In this document: one piece after another, positions 41,767-50,140 of the stretch
How the letters are laid out: the number at the start of each line of letters is the position of its first letter
Position numbering within the stretch: the stretch's first letter is position 1
Origin: Bacteroidota bacterium
GTDB lineage: Bacteria > Bacteroidota > Ignavibacteria > UBA10030 > UBA8401
Direction of reading: 5' to 3'
NCBI GenBank assembly: GCA_041658205.1
Contig: JBBAAO010000001.1
Location: 2,604,001 to 2,668,000, forward strand
Length of the DNA: 64,000 nt
Position numbers and translations under genes: made by a program
The notes under the pieces: generated by a model
The model's input: only the letters and a program-made list of their open reading frames with translations
Databases searched by the model: none
What the model was told of the DNA's origin: nothing

Positions 41767-42525
41767 ATGAAAACACCACTTACGGTACTAATTATCGACG
41801 ATGAAACTGCTTTTTCCAGCCTGTTAAGCATGGATCTTGAATCTGATCCACATTACGTTGTGAAAACTGCCAGCTCTGGGGAAGAGGGAATTTCGTTAAT
41901 GAAGGGAGAACGTTTCGATATCCTGTTGTTGGATTATCATATCGGAACCATGACGGGACTCCAAGTGCTTCAATGGATGAACGAGACAGCAATTGACACT
42001 CCGGTTATAATGCTCACCGCAGCAGGCACAGAAGAGATTGCAGTCAATGCAATGAAATTAGGCGCCTATGATTATGCACGAAAAGAACGTCTCGAACTTT
42101 CCCATCTGCCTATTCTGATCAACGGAATTTATGAACGATATCTCTTCCGTCAGGAAGTAAAACAACGCGAAATTGAAAGAATGGAAGAAGAAAAACATCA
42201 GGCTGCAGTACAAATGTTCCAAACCACTGTCCGTACAATTGCACACCATGTGAATAATGCACTTGCCATTATTATGCTCCGTTCTTCCTCGTACGAACGG
42301 ATGGTCAAGAAAACCCTTGATGCGGAAACAGCAAATCAATTCGTCCAACTTATTAGCGATTTAAAAGGACAAGCTTCAGTCATCGAATCCGTTGTTCGCT
42401 CTCTAGTCGAACTTTCTAACGTCGTATATACCAACTACGTTACCGATCAAAGCATCATTGATATCCGCCAAGAATTAGAGAAAAATCTGAAGTTGATGGA
42501 AGAACAGCAAAAAATTGCCGTATAA
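41767..42525 (+). CDS. Response regulator receiver with DHp-like C-terminal domain
   Basis: A 252-residue protein from the ATG at 41767 (AAGGGG site 4 nt upstream); the longer frame from 41734 has none. Residues 1-125 are a receiver: acidic pair D11/D12, phospho-acceptor D56 in LLLDYHIG, the LTAAG Thr, and Lys in YARKERL. Residues 130-150 are a coiled linker. From about 155 the sequence IAHHVNNALAIIML resembles the H-box of a histidine-kinase dimerisation domain (H-x-x-N-N pattern) with the second helix of a four-helix bundle after it. There is no HATPase domain and no DNA-binding domain. It could be a phosphotransfer or dimerising output protein. It stands alone, without a sensor kinase nearby. 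Confidence 0.82.
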   Translation: MKTPLTVLIIDDETAFSSLLSMDLESDPHYVVKTASSGEEGISLMKGERFDILLLDYHIGTMTGLQVLQWMNETAIDTPVIMLTAAGTEEIAVNAMKLGAYDYARKERLELSHLPILINGIYERYLFRQEVKQREIERMEEEKHQAAVQMFQTTVRTIAHHVNNALAIIMLRSSSYERMVKKTLDAETANQFVQLISDLKGQASVIESVVRSLVELSNVVYTNYVTDQSIIDIRQELEKNLKLMEEQQKIAV

Positions 42526-42569
42526 TCGAAATTTTCATTCAATTCCTATAATCCTTCCGTAAGCGTTTC

Positions 42570-42598
42570 TTGACATCCGCTCAAAGTATTCGTATTTT
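42570..42598 (+). promoter_or_regulatory. Sigma-70-type promoter of hrcA-grpE-dnaJ operon
   Basis: TTGACA at 42570-42575 and TATTTT at 42593-42598 are separated by 17 bp. The expected transcript start near 42605 is about 12 nt before the TTG start of hrcA and about 45 nt before its internal ATG. No CIRCE element (TTAGCACTC-N9-GAGTGCTAA) was found here. Confidence 0.65.
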
Positions 42599-42616
42599 TT
42601 AAAAAACAGGCCATTT

Positions 42617-43684
42617 TTGTCTTCCAAAAAGGAAGATGTTGAGCGCATAATGAATTCATTGAACGACAGGGAAAAAACGATATTACATAATATCGTCCAC
42701 AGTTATATTCAAACCGCTATTCCGGTAGGATCGCGCTTTATTGCTAAACGGCGCGATATTGGATTAAGTCCGGCGACCATACGGAACGTCATGTCCGATT
42801 TGGAATATCTCGGATATCTCGGTCATCCTCATACATCGGCAGGAAGAATTCCCACAGATAAAGGATATCGTTTTTATGTGAACGAATTGATGGAAATAGA
42901 TCAGCTCAGCGAAAAAGATCAATCTTCAATCCAAACTCAACTGCAGGGAAACATTGAAACAGATGACGTCCTCAAGATTGCTTCTAAAATTCTCGGAACT
43001 ATCTCGCATCAATTAAGCGTAGTAACAGCACCGCAAATGACATCCGGTATTTTTGAGAAATTAGAACTGCTTCAAGTTTCCAGCACACGACTGCTCGTGA
43101 TCATTTCTATTCGTTCGGGACTTGTGAAAACGATTATGATGGAGATCCATTCTGAAATTGCGCGTGCAAAACTGGACCAAGTTGCACGGTTACTGAATGA
43201 CCGACTATGCGGACTGACATTTAAAGAGATCAGGGATACATTCACAGAACGGATTCGTGATTTTCAGAATGAAGAATCAGGCTTGATCCGGTTATTCATT
43301 GAATCTGTTGATAAATTGTTCGATGAGAATCGAAAAGAAAAGATTCATATTGGCGGTACGACGAATATGTTATCACAGCCTGAGTTTGAGAATACAAAAA
43401 ATTTCAAAAGTGTAATAGAATTAATGGATAACGAGGATATTATTATTCACATATTGGAAACCGGTGATGCAAAAAATGGCGGAGCAAATGTAACAATTGG
43501 TGAAGAGACAAAAATAGAGCATATGAAAGATTTCAGCGTTGTCACAAAAACATACTCGGTCGGTGACGTTTCCGGAACGATCGGCGTGTTAGGACCGAAA
43601 CGCATGGAATATTCAAAAATGATTCCGTTGGTCGATTTTGTCGCAACAACAATTTCAGATCTTTTTAACAAAAAACCACAATAA
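42617..43684 (+). CDS. hrcA: Heat-inducible transcription repressor HrcA
   Basis: A 355-residue protein if started at the TTG at 42617; the ATG at 42650 (MNSLNDREKTIL) would give 344 residues and begins exactly where most family members do. The N-terminal winged helix contains the HrcA signature AIPVGSRFIAKRRDIGLSPA and TIRNVMSDLEYLGYL, followed by HTSAGRIPTDKGYRFYV. A GAF-like domain and dimerisation region complete the protein. HrcA represses heat-shock genes, usually through CIRCE and with help from GroEL. It is the first gene of hrcA-grpE-dnaJ, a common arrangement, though no CIRCE site was seen upstream, so its targets may lie elsewhere. Confidence 0.93.
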   Translation: MSSKKEDVERIMNSLNDREKTILHNIVHSYIQTAIPVGSRFIAKRRDIGLSPATIRNVMSDLEYLGYLGHPHTSAGRIPTDKGYRFYVNELMEIDQLSEKDQSSIQTQLQGNIETDDVLKIASKILGTISHQLSVVTAPQMTSGIFEKLELLQVSSTRLLVIISIRSGLVKTIMMEIHSEIARAKLDQVARLLNDRLCGLTFKEIRDTFTERIRDFQNEESGLIRLFIESVDKLFDENRKEKIHIGGTTNMLSQPEFENTKNFKSVIELMDNEDIIIHILETGDAKNGGANVTIGEETKIEHMKDFSVVTKTYSVGDVSGTIGVLGPKRMEYSKMIPLVDFVATTISDLFNKKPQ

Positions 43685-43696
43685 CACTAAGGATGT

Positions 43697-44275
43697 ATGG
43701 ATAATCAAAACACTGAAGAATTGAAGAACGAAGAACAGAACACACAATCACAGGAAGCTCAACAACAAGCGTCTCCGAAGAGCGAAATAGAAATTGCTGT
43801 CGAAAAAAATACCGAACTTGAAGTACAAATCGTATCGTTGAAGGATCAGCTTCTTCGCAAAGCCGCCGAATTCGAGAATTATAAACGCCGAACGGAACAG
43901 AATTCTATCAATTTCGCAAAATATGCAAGCGAAAATATTATTCTTGAATTGCTGCCGATCATCGATGATCTCTCCCGCTCCTTGAAAAGTAGCAAAGAGA
44001 AATCTGAAAACGATCCGTTCTACAAAGGTATCGAATTAATCCTCAACAAGTTCAATAAGGTGCTGGAATCCCAGGGGGTGAAAGCAATTGAGACGATTGG
44101 AAAAGAATTTAATGTTGAACACCACGATGTGATGATGCAAATTCCGCGCGCGGATGTGAAACCACACGTGATTGTGGAAGAGATTGAAAAAGGATATTTT
44201 TTGAATGACAAGGTCATTCGTCACGCAAAGGTTATTGTTGCAACGTCACCAATAGAAGAGGAAGTGAAGAACTAA
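43697..44275 (+). CDS. grpE: Nucleotide exchange factor GrpE
   Basis: A 192-residue protein with an AAGGATGT site before the ATG. Residues 1-45 are a disordered acidic and Gln-rich stretch. A long helix follows (ELEVQIVSLKDQLLRKAAEFE), then NYKRRTEQN, the classic GrpE helix-to-bundle transition. The C-terminal beta domain contains FNVEHHDVMMQIP and a tail with GYFLNDKVIRHAKVIVA. It forms a dimer that exchanges ADP for ATP on DnaK. It lies between hrcA and dnaJ with gaps of 12 and 2 nt. Confidence 0.95.
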   Translation: MDNQNTEELKNEEQNTQSQEAQQQASPKSEIEIAVEKNTELEVQIVSLKDQLLRKAAEFENYKRRTEQNSINFAKYASENIILELLPIIDDLSRSLKSSKEKSENDPFYKGIELILNKFNKVLESQGVKAIETIGKEFNVEHHDVMMQIPRADVKPHVIVEEIEKGYFLNDKVIRHAKVIVATSPIEEEVKN

Positions 44276-44277
44276 GT

Positions 44278-45444
44278 ATGGCAGGCAAACGAGATTATTA
44301 TGAAGTGCTTGGCGTACAGCGCAACGCTTCCGAAGACGAGATTAAAAAATCATATCGCAAACTGGCCCTTCAATTTCACCCGGATAGAAATCCGAATAAC
44401 AAAGAAGCAGAAGAGAAATTCAAAGAAGCGACTGAAGCATATGAAGTTCTTTCTGATCAGCAAAAACGTCAGCGCTATGACCAATTTGGCCATCAAGGAA
44501 TGCGCGGCGGTTCCGACTTCCATCAATACCAGGATATCAACGATATCTTCTCCCATTTTGGAGATATTTTCGGTGGTTCCGGCGGTTCTATCTTTGAAGA
44601 GATGTTTGGCGGACAACAACGTCGTCGAGGTCCGCGCTCTACCGGTGAACAAGGCTCCGATCTTCGCATTCGTTTAAAATTAACTCTGGAAGAAATATCC
44701 GCCGGAGTTGAAAAAAAACTAAAAATAAAAAAATGGAAATCGTGCGCAACGTGCAGTGGAAACGGTGCAAAACCGGGATCTTCAAAATCCAGTTGTCCGC
44801 AATGCCAAGGTACTGGTGAACTTCGCCAAGTATCACGATCAATGTTCGGCCAATTCGTCAATATCTCTGCCTGTGCATTTTGCGGAGGCACCGGTCAAAT
44901 TATAAAAGAAAAATGCCATACATGCGACGGTGAAGGACGAGAACAAGGCGAATCAACAATCAAGATCAATGTCCCCGCCGGTGTTACCGAAGGTAATTAT
45001 ATGACCTTGCAGGGTCAGGGAAATGCAGGACGACGGGGCGGACATGCCGGCGATGTGATTGTGGAATTCACAGAAGAAAAGCATGATTCATTCATCCGCA
45101 ATGGCGACGATATTATTTATACCGCGTTAGTAAGTTATCCCGATGCTGTTCTCGGCGCGGATATTGAAGTTCCGACGCTGACCGGTAAAGCAAAGATCAA
45201 AATCGATGCGGGAACAATGCCCGGGAAAATGATGCGGATGAAAGAACGCGGCATTCCTCATTTGAATGCTTATGGACGAGGCGACCAATTGATCCAAGTG
45301 CAAATCTGGGTTCCTCACAAAGTCAATTCGCGAGAAAAAGAATTGTTGAAAGAACTTTCGGATAGCGAGCATATCAATCCATCCGAAGAGGAAAAAAGTA
45401 AAAGTAAGAGCCTGTTCGAAAAAATGAAGAACGTATTTACGTAG
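44278..45444 (+). CDS. dnaJ: Chaperone DnaJ (Hsp40)
   Basis: A 388-residue full-length type I J-protein. The J domain spans 1-70 with HPD at 34-36. A Gly/Phe-rich linker (DIFGGSGGSIFEEMFGGQ) follows. Four zinc repeats of CxxCxGxG type are CATCSGNG, CPQCQGTG, CAFCGGTG and CHTCDGEG (about 156-222). The C-terminal substrate-binding domains include VPAGVTEGNYMTLQGQGNA and AGTMPGKMMRMKERGIP. It delivers unfolded proteins to DnaK and stimulates its ATPase. dnaK itself is not in the window. The gene follows grpE by two bases. Confidence 0.97.
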   Translation: MAGKRDYYEVLGVQRNASEDEIKKSYRKLALQFHPDRNPNNKEAEEKFKEATEAYEVLSDQQKRQRYDQFGHQGMRGGSDFHQYQDINDIFSHFGDIFGGSGGSIFEEMFGGQQRRRGPRSTGEQGSDLRIRLKLTLEEISAGVEKKLKIKKWKSCATCSGNGAKPGSSKSSCPQCQGTGELRQVSRSMFGQFVNISACAFCGGTGQIIKEKCHTCDGEGREQGESTIKINVPAGVTEGNYMTLQGQGNAGRRGGHAGDVIVEFTEEKHDSFIRNGDDIIYTALVSYPDAVLGADIEVPTLTGKAKIKIDAGTMPGKMMRMKERGIPHLNAYGRGDQLIQVQIWVPHKVNSREKELLKELSDSEHINPSEEEKSKSKSLFEKMKNVFT

Positions 45445-45454
45445 CAGACGCTGA

Positions 45455-45880
45455 ATGGATAGCATGAAACGCCTGAAGGAATATTTTGCGTTCACGAAGA
45501 ATGAACAGATGGTATTTCTGTTCCTCTCTCTCGTCTTCCTTGCGGGCGTTGCTGTTAAAGCGTATAAAGCATACATTGTCCCACAGGAACCGATACAATA
45601 CGATTATTCAGTTGGTGATTCTGTGTTCAATGCAAAATCAACGATGTTATTGAATGATAGTGCGACGGGACAGATCAAGAGCGCACAAAAAATTAATCTC
45701 AATACGGCCACAAAAACTGAATTAATGACGCTTCCCGGTGTTGGAGAATCAACAGCTGAACGCATCATGCTGTATCGAGAAGAAAAAGGAACATTTAAAA
45801 GAACTGACGAGCTCAAAAACATCAAAGGCATCGGTGAAAAGAAATTTGAAAAACTTAAACCGCACATCGAGGTCAAATGA
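45455..45880 (+). CDS. ComEA-like helix-hairpin-helix protein
   Basis: A 141-residue protein. A membrane helix lies at about 21-37 (MVFLFLSLVFLAGVAVKA), then a linker, then two helix-hairpin-helix motifs at 75-138: INLNTATKTELMTLPGVGES, TAERIMLYREEKGTFKRTDE and LKNIKGIGEKKFEKLKPHI. This matches ComEA-type periplasmic DNA-binding proteins of natural transformation. The ATG at 45455 has no strong site; an ATG three codons on is an alternative. The stop overlaps the PilM-like gene by 4 nt, which suggests a link to type IV pili or DNA uptake. Confidence 0.85.
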   Translation: MDSMKRLKEYFAFTKNEQMVFLFLSLVFLAGVAVKAYKAYIVPQEPIQYDYSVGDSVFNAKSTMLLNDSATGQIKSAQKINLNTATKTELMTLPGVGESTAERIMLYREEKGTFKRTDELKNIKGIGEKKFEKLKPHIEVK

Positions 45881-46788
45881 AAGGCACTGAACGATATCTA
45901 GCATTCATCATTGAAAGCAGACACATCACTGCTGTCGAAATTGCTCACAGTCCAAAAGGTAAAACATTGACTGCTGCGGGATCGTTTGATTCCGAAATCG
46001 ATTTCGACAGTCCTGAAATATATACCGAAACCGGATCGGTAAACCGCGAAAAGATCTTCGTCAAGGAGATCCAATCATTTATGAAACGAGTGGCCGCCGG
46101 CGCCCACTTTTTTTCGTTCGGTCTCAACACGCGGATGGCAATGCTTCAGCAAATCCCGGTGGAAGCATCGCTCACAGATGAAGAGTTTAATATTCACTTA
46201 CAGTGGGAATTACAGAACTATTTCCCGGATGCTACACCGGAACGATATGTTGTTCAACCATATGCGCTTGTGGGTGACGATGGTGTCGCCGGTTCTGATG
46301 CCATGATTATTTCAGTGAAAAAAACATTTGTAAACTTTCTCAACAATGTTTGTCAAGAACTGCATGGTTCCATGCATATTCTGGATATCGATCAATTTTG
46401 CGCCGATGGTGCGCTTCTCTACAATTATCCTCATTTAGTATCAAAACGAACTGCGGTGATAGGAATTGACGAAGAAACACTCGATGCAGGATTGCTGGTA
46501 AACGGAAAAAATTCCGATATCAGAACGATACGGTGGAGTAAACGAGATCTTTCCGTCATCGGAAAATATGCCAAAGATAAAGGGGCAGAAATAATTTACC
46601 TGCACGGTCGAATGGTAAACCAAAAACTGGTTGATCAAGTAAAAGAAATTTCCCCCATCGATGTAGAATTGGCAGATCCATTTCGAAAAGTTGCTCTCCC
46701 AACAACGATTAAAGGCGTTGAAGAGATAAAAATGCGGCGGCAGGAATATACAGCCGCTGTTGGTTTGGCGGTGCGCGAAGAAGAATGA
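45877..46788 (+). CDS. PilM-like actin-fold ATPase
   Basis: A 303-residue protein. The opening LAFIIESRHITAVEIAH gives the first strand pair of an actin/FtsA-like fold. FSFGLNTRMAMLQQIPVEAS, LQWELQNYFPDATPERYVVQ and the final YTAAVGLAVREEE match PilM of type IV pilus assembly systems, where it is a cytoplasmic hub for PilN. No pilN, pilO or pilQ genes are next to it, so the system may be dispersed or this may be a divergent paralogue. It overlaps both comEA-like and rsmD genes by 4 nt. Confidence 0.7.
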   Translation: MKGTERYLAFIIESRHITAVEIAHSPKGKTLTAAGSFDSEIDFDSPEIYTETGSVNREKIFVKEIQSFMKRVAAGAHFFSFGLNTRMAMLQQIPVEASLTDEEFNIHLQWELQNYFPDATPERYVVQPYALVGDDGVAGSDAMIISVKKTFVNFLNNVCQELHGSMHILDIDQFCADGALLYNYPHLVSKRTAVIGIDEETLDAGLLVNGKNSDIRTIRWSKRDLSVIGKYAKDKGAEIIYLHGRMVNQKLVDQVKEISPIDVELADPFRKVALPTTIKGVEEIKMRRQEYTAAVGLAVREEE

Positions 46789-47342
46789 GGGTGATTGCAG
46801 GAAAATACAAAGGGCGCAAACTTGAAACTGTGCCGGATAATTCTGTGCGCCCTGCTACCGATAAGGTGAAGGGGGCTATTTTTAATGTGCTGCAATCTCG
46901 AGTGAATTGGACCTCAGCGAGAGTGTTGGACCTATATGCCGGAAGTGGAAGTGTCGGTATTGAAGCATTAAGCCGGGGTGCAAAAAGCTGCATTTTTGTG
47001 GAAAAGAGCAGGAATGCCCTTCAATTTTTAAAGTCCAACATTGCGGTGATCGGGGCAGACGGTGAATCAAATGTCGTCTATGGTGATGTTGATATGTTCG
47101 TGGAATCGACCCGAACAAAATTTACTGTAGTGTTTGCGGATCCTCCGTACGCCTTGGAAGCATTAAAAAACATTCCAAATACTATCTTTGAAAAAAATCT
47201 GATCGCCGACGATGGATATTTGATCATTGAACATCCAACGCGATACGAATTTGCACAGAATTCCCTGTGGGAGATTGTTGTCGAAAAAGTGTATGGCAAC
47301 ACGACCGTTTCATTTTTTCAGCATAAAAAGAGTGTTGTATGA
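46785..47342 (+). CDS. rsmD: 16S rRNA (guanine(966)-N2)-methyltransferase RsmD
   Basis: A 185-residue protein. MRVIAGKYKGRKLETVP, then RPATDKVKGAIFNVL are signature N-terminal motifs. SAM-binding motif I is VLDLYAGSGSVGIEALSRGA, and catalytic motif IV is ADPPYAL. It methylates G966 of 16S rRNA in the small subunit. It overlaps the PilM-like gene upstream and coaD downstream by 4 nt each; rsmD-coaD is a frequent pairing. Confidence 0.93.
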   Translation: MRVIAGKYKGRKLETVPDNSVRPATDKVKGAIFNVLQSRVNWTSARVLDLYAGSGSVGIEALSRGAKSCIFVEKSRNALQFLKSNIAVIGADGESNVVYGDVDMFVESTRTKFTVVFADPPYALEALKNIPNTIFEKNLIADDGYLIIEHPTRYEFAQNSLWEIVVEKVYGNTTVSFFQHKKSVV

Positions 47343-47824
47343 AAATTGCAATTTATCCCGGTACATTTGATCCGATCACAAACGGACATCTGGACATTAT
47401 TGAACGCGCAGCTCAATTATTTGACAAAGTCATTGTGACTGTTGCCGTGAACTCGTCGAAAACACCGATGTTTACGGACGAAGAACGCGTGGATTTGATC
47501 CAATCAATCATAAAACAAAAGCGCTATAAAAATGTCAGCGTGGAACGTTTTAACGGATTGCTTGTTTCATTTGCCAAAAAGAAAAACGCTGCCGCAATTA
47601 TCCGCGGCCTGCGTGCTATTTCGGATTTTGAGTACGAGTTTCAGATGGCTCTGATGAATAGAAAACAATCCAATGAAATTGCTACTGTTTTTCTGATGCC
47701 GCACGAGAAATATACGTATTTGAATTCCAGTATTGTGCGCGAAATCGCCCGGTTGGATGGTAATTTCAAGGACTTCGTTCATCCCATCGTTCACCGCGCG
47801 TTAAAGAAAAAACTATCGCTATAA
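47339..47824 (+). CDS. coaD: Phosphopantetheine adenylyltransferase
   Basis: A 161-residue protein of standard length. IAIYPGTFDPITNGHLDIIE carries the nucleotidyltransferase (T/H)xGH motif. RGLRAISDFEYEFQMALMNR and the ISSR-equivalent LNSSIVREIARLDGNFKDFV are conserved CoaD segments. It transfers AMP from ATP to 4'-phosphopantetheine, the penultimate step of coenzyme A synthesis. Its ATG overlaps the rsmD stop. Confidence 0.96.
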   Translation: MKIAIYPGTFDPITNGHLDIIERAAQLFDKVIVTVAVNSSKTPMFTDEERVDLIQSIIKQKRYKNVSVERFNGLLVSFAKKKNAAAIIRGLRAISDFEYEFQMALMNRKQSNEIATVFLMPHEKYTYLNSSIVREIARLDGNFKDFVHPIVHRALKKKLSL

Positions 47825-47882
47825 TTTATCTCGGCGGGACCGAATATTCACCTGTCGATCATTAGAAAGGAATTGTTGTACT

Positions 47883-49076
47883 GTGAAGTCGTTATCGAAG
47901 AAAGTCGCCCAAGCAGAGGCGTCACAAACTTTAGCACTAACTGCACTTGCAAAGAAATTAAAATCAGAGGGGATTGACGTTGTTTCCTTGACCGCCGGTG
48001 AGCCGGATTTTCCAACACCTCGCCATATTAAAGACGCAGCAATTAAAGCAATTGAAGATAATTTCACAAAATATACTATCAACGCAGGAATCCCGGAACT
48101 CCGTTCGGCAATCGTGGAAAAATTAAAACGTGACAATAATGTTCACGTTGATGTATCGCAGATCCTAGTTTCAAACGGGGCAAAACACTCTATCTACAAC
48201 GCATTGCAGGCAATCTGCAATAAAGGTGATGAGGTGATCATCCCGGCACCATATTGGGTCAGCTATCCGGAAATGGTAAAACTGGTGGATGGTGTACCGG
48301 TGATTCTAAAAACTACGGAAAAAACCGATTTCAAAATTTCCGCCTCACAACTAAAAAAGGCAATTACCAAAAAAACAAAAGCGTTGATCCTCTGCTCTCC
48401 TTCTAATCCGACCGGCTCTGTTTATACGCCGGAAGAGCTGAAGGCGATTGCAAAAGTGATTGAACAGTCAGGCATCTTCGTTATTGCCGATGAGATCTAC
48501 GAAAAAGTAATTTATGACGGCGCTACGCATTTCAGTCTCGGCTCAATACCGGCGATAAAAGAACTTGTGATAACGGTGAACGGAGTATCCAAAGCATATT
48601 CTATGACCGGATGGCGCATTGGTTTTTTAGCGGCAACAAAATCAGTTGTTGATGCTGCAGAAAAAGTACAGAGCCAGGTAACATCGGGACCTAATTCAAT
48701 CGCTCAAAAGGCTGCTTACGCCGCTTTTGCAGGAAATGATGATGAAGTCAAAAAAATGACGACGGAATTCAAACGACGACGGGATTACATTCATTCCGCA
48801 CTTACAGCAATTCCGGGTATTACGTCAACAATGCCGGGCGGAGCATTCTATCTCTTCCCGAACGTAAGCTCTTTCTATGGAAAGAGTTACAATGGCACAA
48901 AGGTGAAGAACAGCGACGACATGGCTCAGTTCTTAATTAAAGAAGCTCAGGTAGTAACAGTTCCGGGCAGTGGTTTCGGAGCGAATAATAATATCAGACT
49001 CTCATATGCATGCTCAATGCAGGATCTTGAAAAAGCAGCATCGAGAATGAAAGAGGCTCTCGCAAAATTAAAGTAA
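47883..49076 (+). CDS. Class I aminotransferase (aspartate aminotransferase-like)
   Basis: A 397-residue PLP enzyme starting at GTG 47883 with AAAGGA upstream. It has the fold-type I pattern: SLTAGEPDFPTPRHIKDAAI, YTINAGIPELR, SNGAKHSIYNALQAI, PAPYWVSYPEMV, CSPSNPTGSVYT, ADEIYEKVIYD, the PLP-binding Lys in VNGVSKAYSMTGWRIGF, and the substrate Arg near IRLSYA. This is the AAT-Ib-type aspartate aminotransferase, moving amino groups between aspartate and 2-oxoglutarate; it might also transaminate prephenate. It follows coaD after 58 bp and ends at a strong terminator. Confidence 0.9.
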   Translation: MKSLSKKVAQAEASQTLALTALAKKLKSEGIDVVSLTAGEPDFPTPRHIKDAAIKAIEDNFTKYTINAGIPELRSAIVEKLKRDNNVHVDVSQILVSNGAKHSIYNALQAICNKGDEVIIPAPYWVSYPEMVKLVDGVPVILKTTEKTDFKISASQLKKAITKKTKALILCSPSNPTGSVYTPEELKAIAKVIEQSGIFVIADEIYEKVIYDGATHFSLGSIPAIKELVITVNGVSKAYSMTGWRIGFLAATKSVVDAAEKVQSQVTSGPNSIAQKAAYAAFAGNDDEVKKMTTEFKRRRDYIHSALTAIPGITSTMPGGAFYLFPNVSSFYGKSYNGTKVKNSDDMAQFLIKEAQVVTVPGSGFGANNNIRLSYACSMQDLEKAASRMKEALAKLK

Positions 49077-49087
49077 ATATTTCAACG

Positions 49088-49140
49088 AAATCACTACGGT
49101 GTAAAATATATTTATTCACCGTAGTGATTTCTCTGTTTTT
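49088..49140 (+). terminator. Strong Rho-independent terminator after aminotransferase gene
   Basis: AAATCACTACGGTG (49088-49101) and CACCGTAGTGATTT (49117-49130) form a perfect 14-bp stem with a 15-nt loop, followed by CTCTGTTTTT. It probably ends the hrcA to aminotransferase transcript. Confidence 0.92.
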
Positions 49141-49160
49141 GTAGTAACAATAAATATTTT

Positions 49161-49442
49161 ATGCCGACATACGATTATAAATGTTCCAATTGCGGTCATC
49201 TGTTTGAAGAAGTACAGTCAATGAAAGATCCGCATTTAACGAAATGCCCAAATTGCCATAACGAGACCTTATTACGACTTATTGGAGGCGGTGGAGTAAT
49301 TTTCAAGGGAAGCGGATTTTACCAGACCGATTATAAAAGTAGTGGTGAGAAAAAAGCAACATCTCCAACAACAGAGAAGAAAACTGAAGCAAAACCGGCA
49401 TCAGATGCTACCACGCCAACCCCAACTCCCAAAAAAGAGTAA
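49161..49442 (+). CDS. FmdB-family zinc ribbon protein
   Basis: A 93-residue protein. The N-terminal 45 residues carry the FmdB-type regulatory zinc ribbon: PTYDYKCSNCGHLFE and KCPNCHN supply four cysteines, and GGGVIFKGSGFYQTDYK is the conserved follow-up. The remaining 35 residues are Lys/Thr/Pro-rich and disordered. The family is widespread and poorly characterised; a role in regulation has been proposed from its naming. It is a single gene after the terminator. Confidence 0.88.
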   Translation: MPTYDYKCSNCGHLFEEVQSMKDPHLTKCPNCHNETLLRLIGGGGVIFKGSGFYQTDYKSSGEKKATSPTTEKKTEAKPASDATTPTPTPKKE

Positions 49443-49523
49443 CCAAAAACACCCAACATCATAAATATTTCTATACGAATGATGTCGGGGATTATTTATT
49501 CTCTTATCAATATACCTATCTCG

Positions 49524-50093
49524 TTATTGGCGTATAAACTCTTCCTGTATTTCTTTTCTAGTCAGTCTCCACGCCAAATAGACATTAATCCCTATCGCAA
49601 TAATATTTCCAAACACGAACAGCATCATCGAAGTTTCTGCGCCATATCCTTTCATAAATTCTGTAAGAGATAGATAGGAAAAAATGCTTGTGATGATTCC
49701 CATAACTGTAAGCGTGGTTAATATAGAAATATACATTACTCTTCCCCAATTCAATCGCTTAAACATTGAAATGGAAGCGACGATACCAAGCATTTGAAGT
49801 ATTATTTCAAAAACCGTTTCTGTTGGAGATATCGACAACGAAGGCAGCATTTGTTCAGCCATCCGGTATTCTTGACTGTTTTCCAGTGAATTGAGCATCG
49901 TCAGCGTAGAAATATTCTCAAAGATCATAAAGACGGCAGCGACGATGGAAAGGAGCGAAAGATATGTAACAAAGCGTGACTTAGTTTGATATTCCATAAA
50001 ATTTTTGATGTGAGTGAATACACCGATATTGGTTTTCACATTAATAAGATTACTCTCCTCCGTATATAAGAATATTTCTCTTGTAATGCTCAT
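49524..50093 (-). CDS. Hypothetical four-helix membrane protein
   Basis: A 189-residue integral membrane protein. Likely membrane helices are at about 43-60 (YLSLLSIVAAVFMIFENI), 94-111 (FEIILQMLGIVASISMF), 118-142 (VMYISILTTLTVMGIITSIF) and 155-178 (MLFVFGNIIAIGINVYLAWR). An internal Met33 (MEYQTKSRF) just before the first helix may be the true start, since residues 1-32 look less typical. No recognised domain. It is convergent with the FmdB gene. Confidence 0.6.
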   Translation of the reverse strand: MSITREIFLYTEESNLINVKTNIGVFTHIKNFMEYQTKSRFVTYLSLLSIVAAVFMIFENISTLTMLNSLENSQEYRMAEQMLPSLSISPTETVFEIILQMLGIVASISMFKRLNWGRVMYISILTTLTVMGIITSIFSYLSLTEFMKGYGAETSMMLFVFGNIIAIGINVYLAWRLTRKEIQEEFIRQ

Positions 50094-50140
50094 TTACGTC
50101 AATGATGAATCTCAAAAAACAGGATAACCATACATAGTAA

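Noticed and set aside
42526..42616. CIRCE operator for HrcA
   Set aside because: TTAGCACTC-N9-GAGTGCTAA or a close variant is not present between the receiver gene and hrcA.
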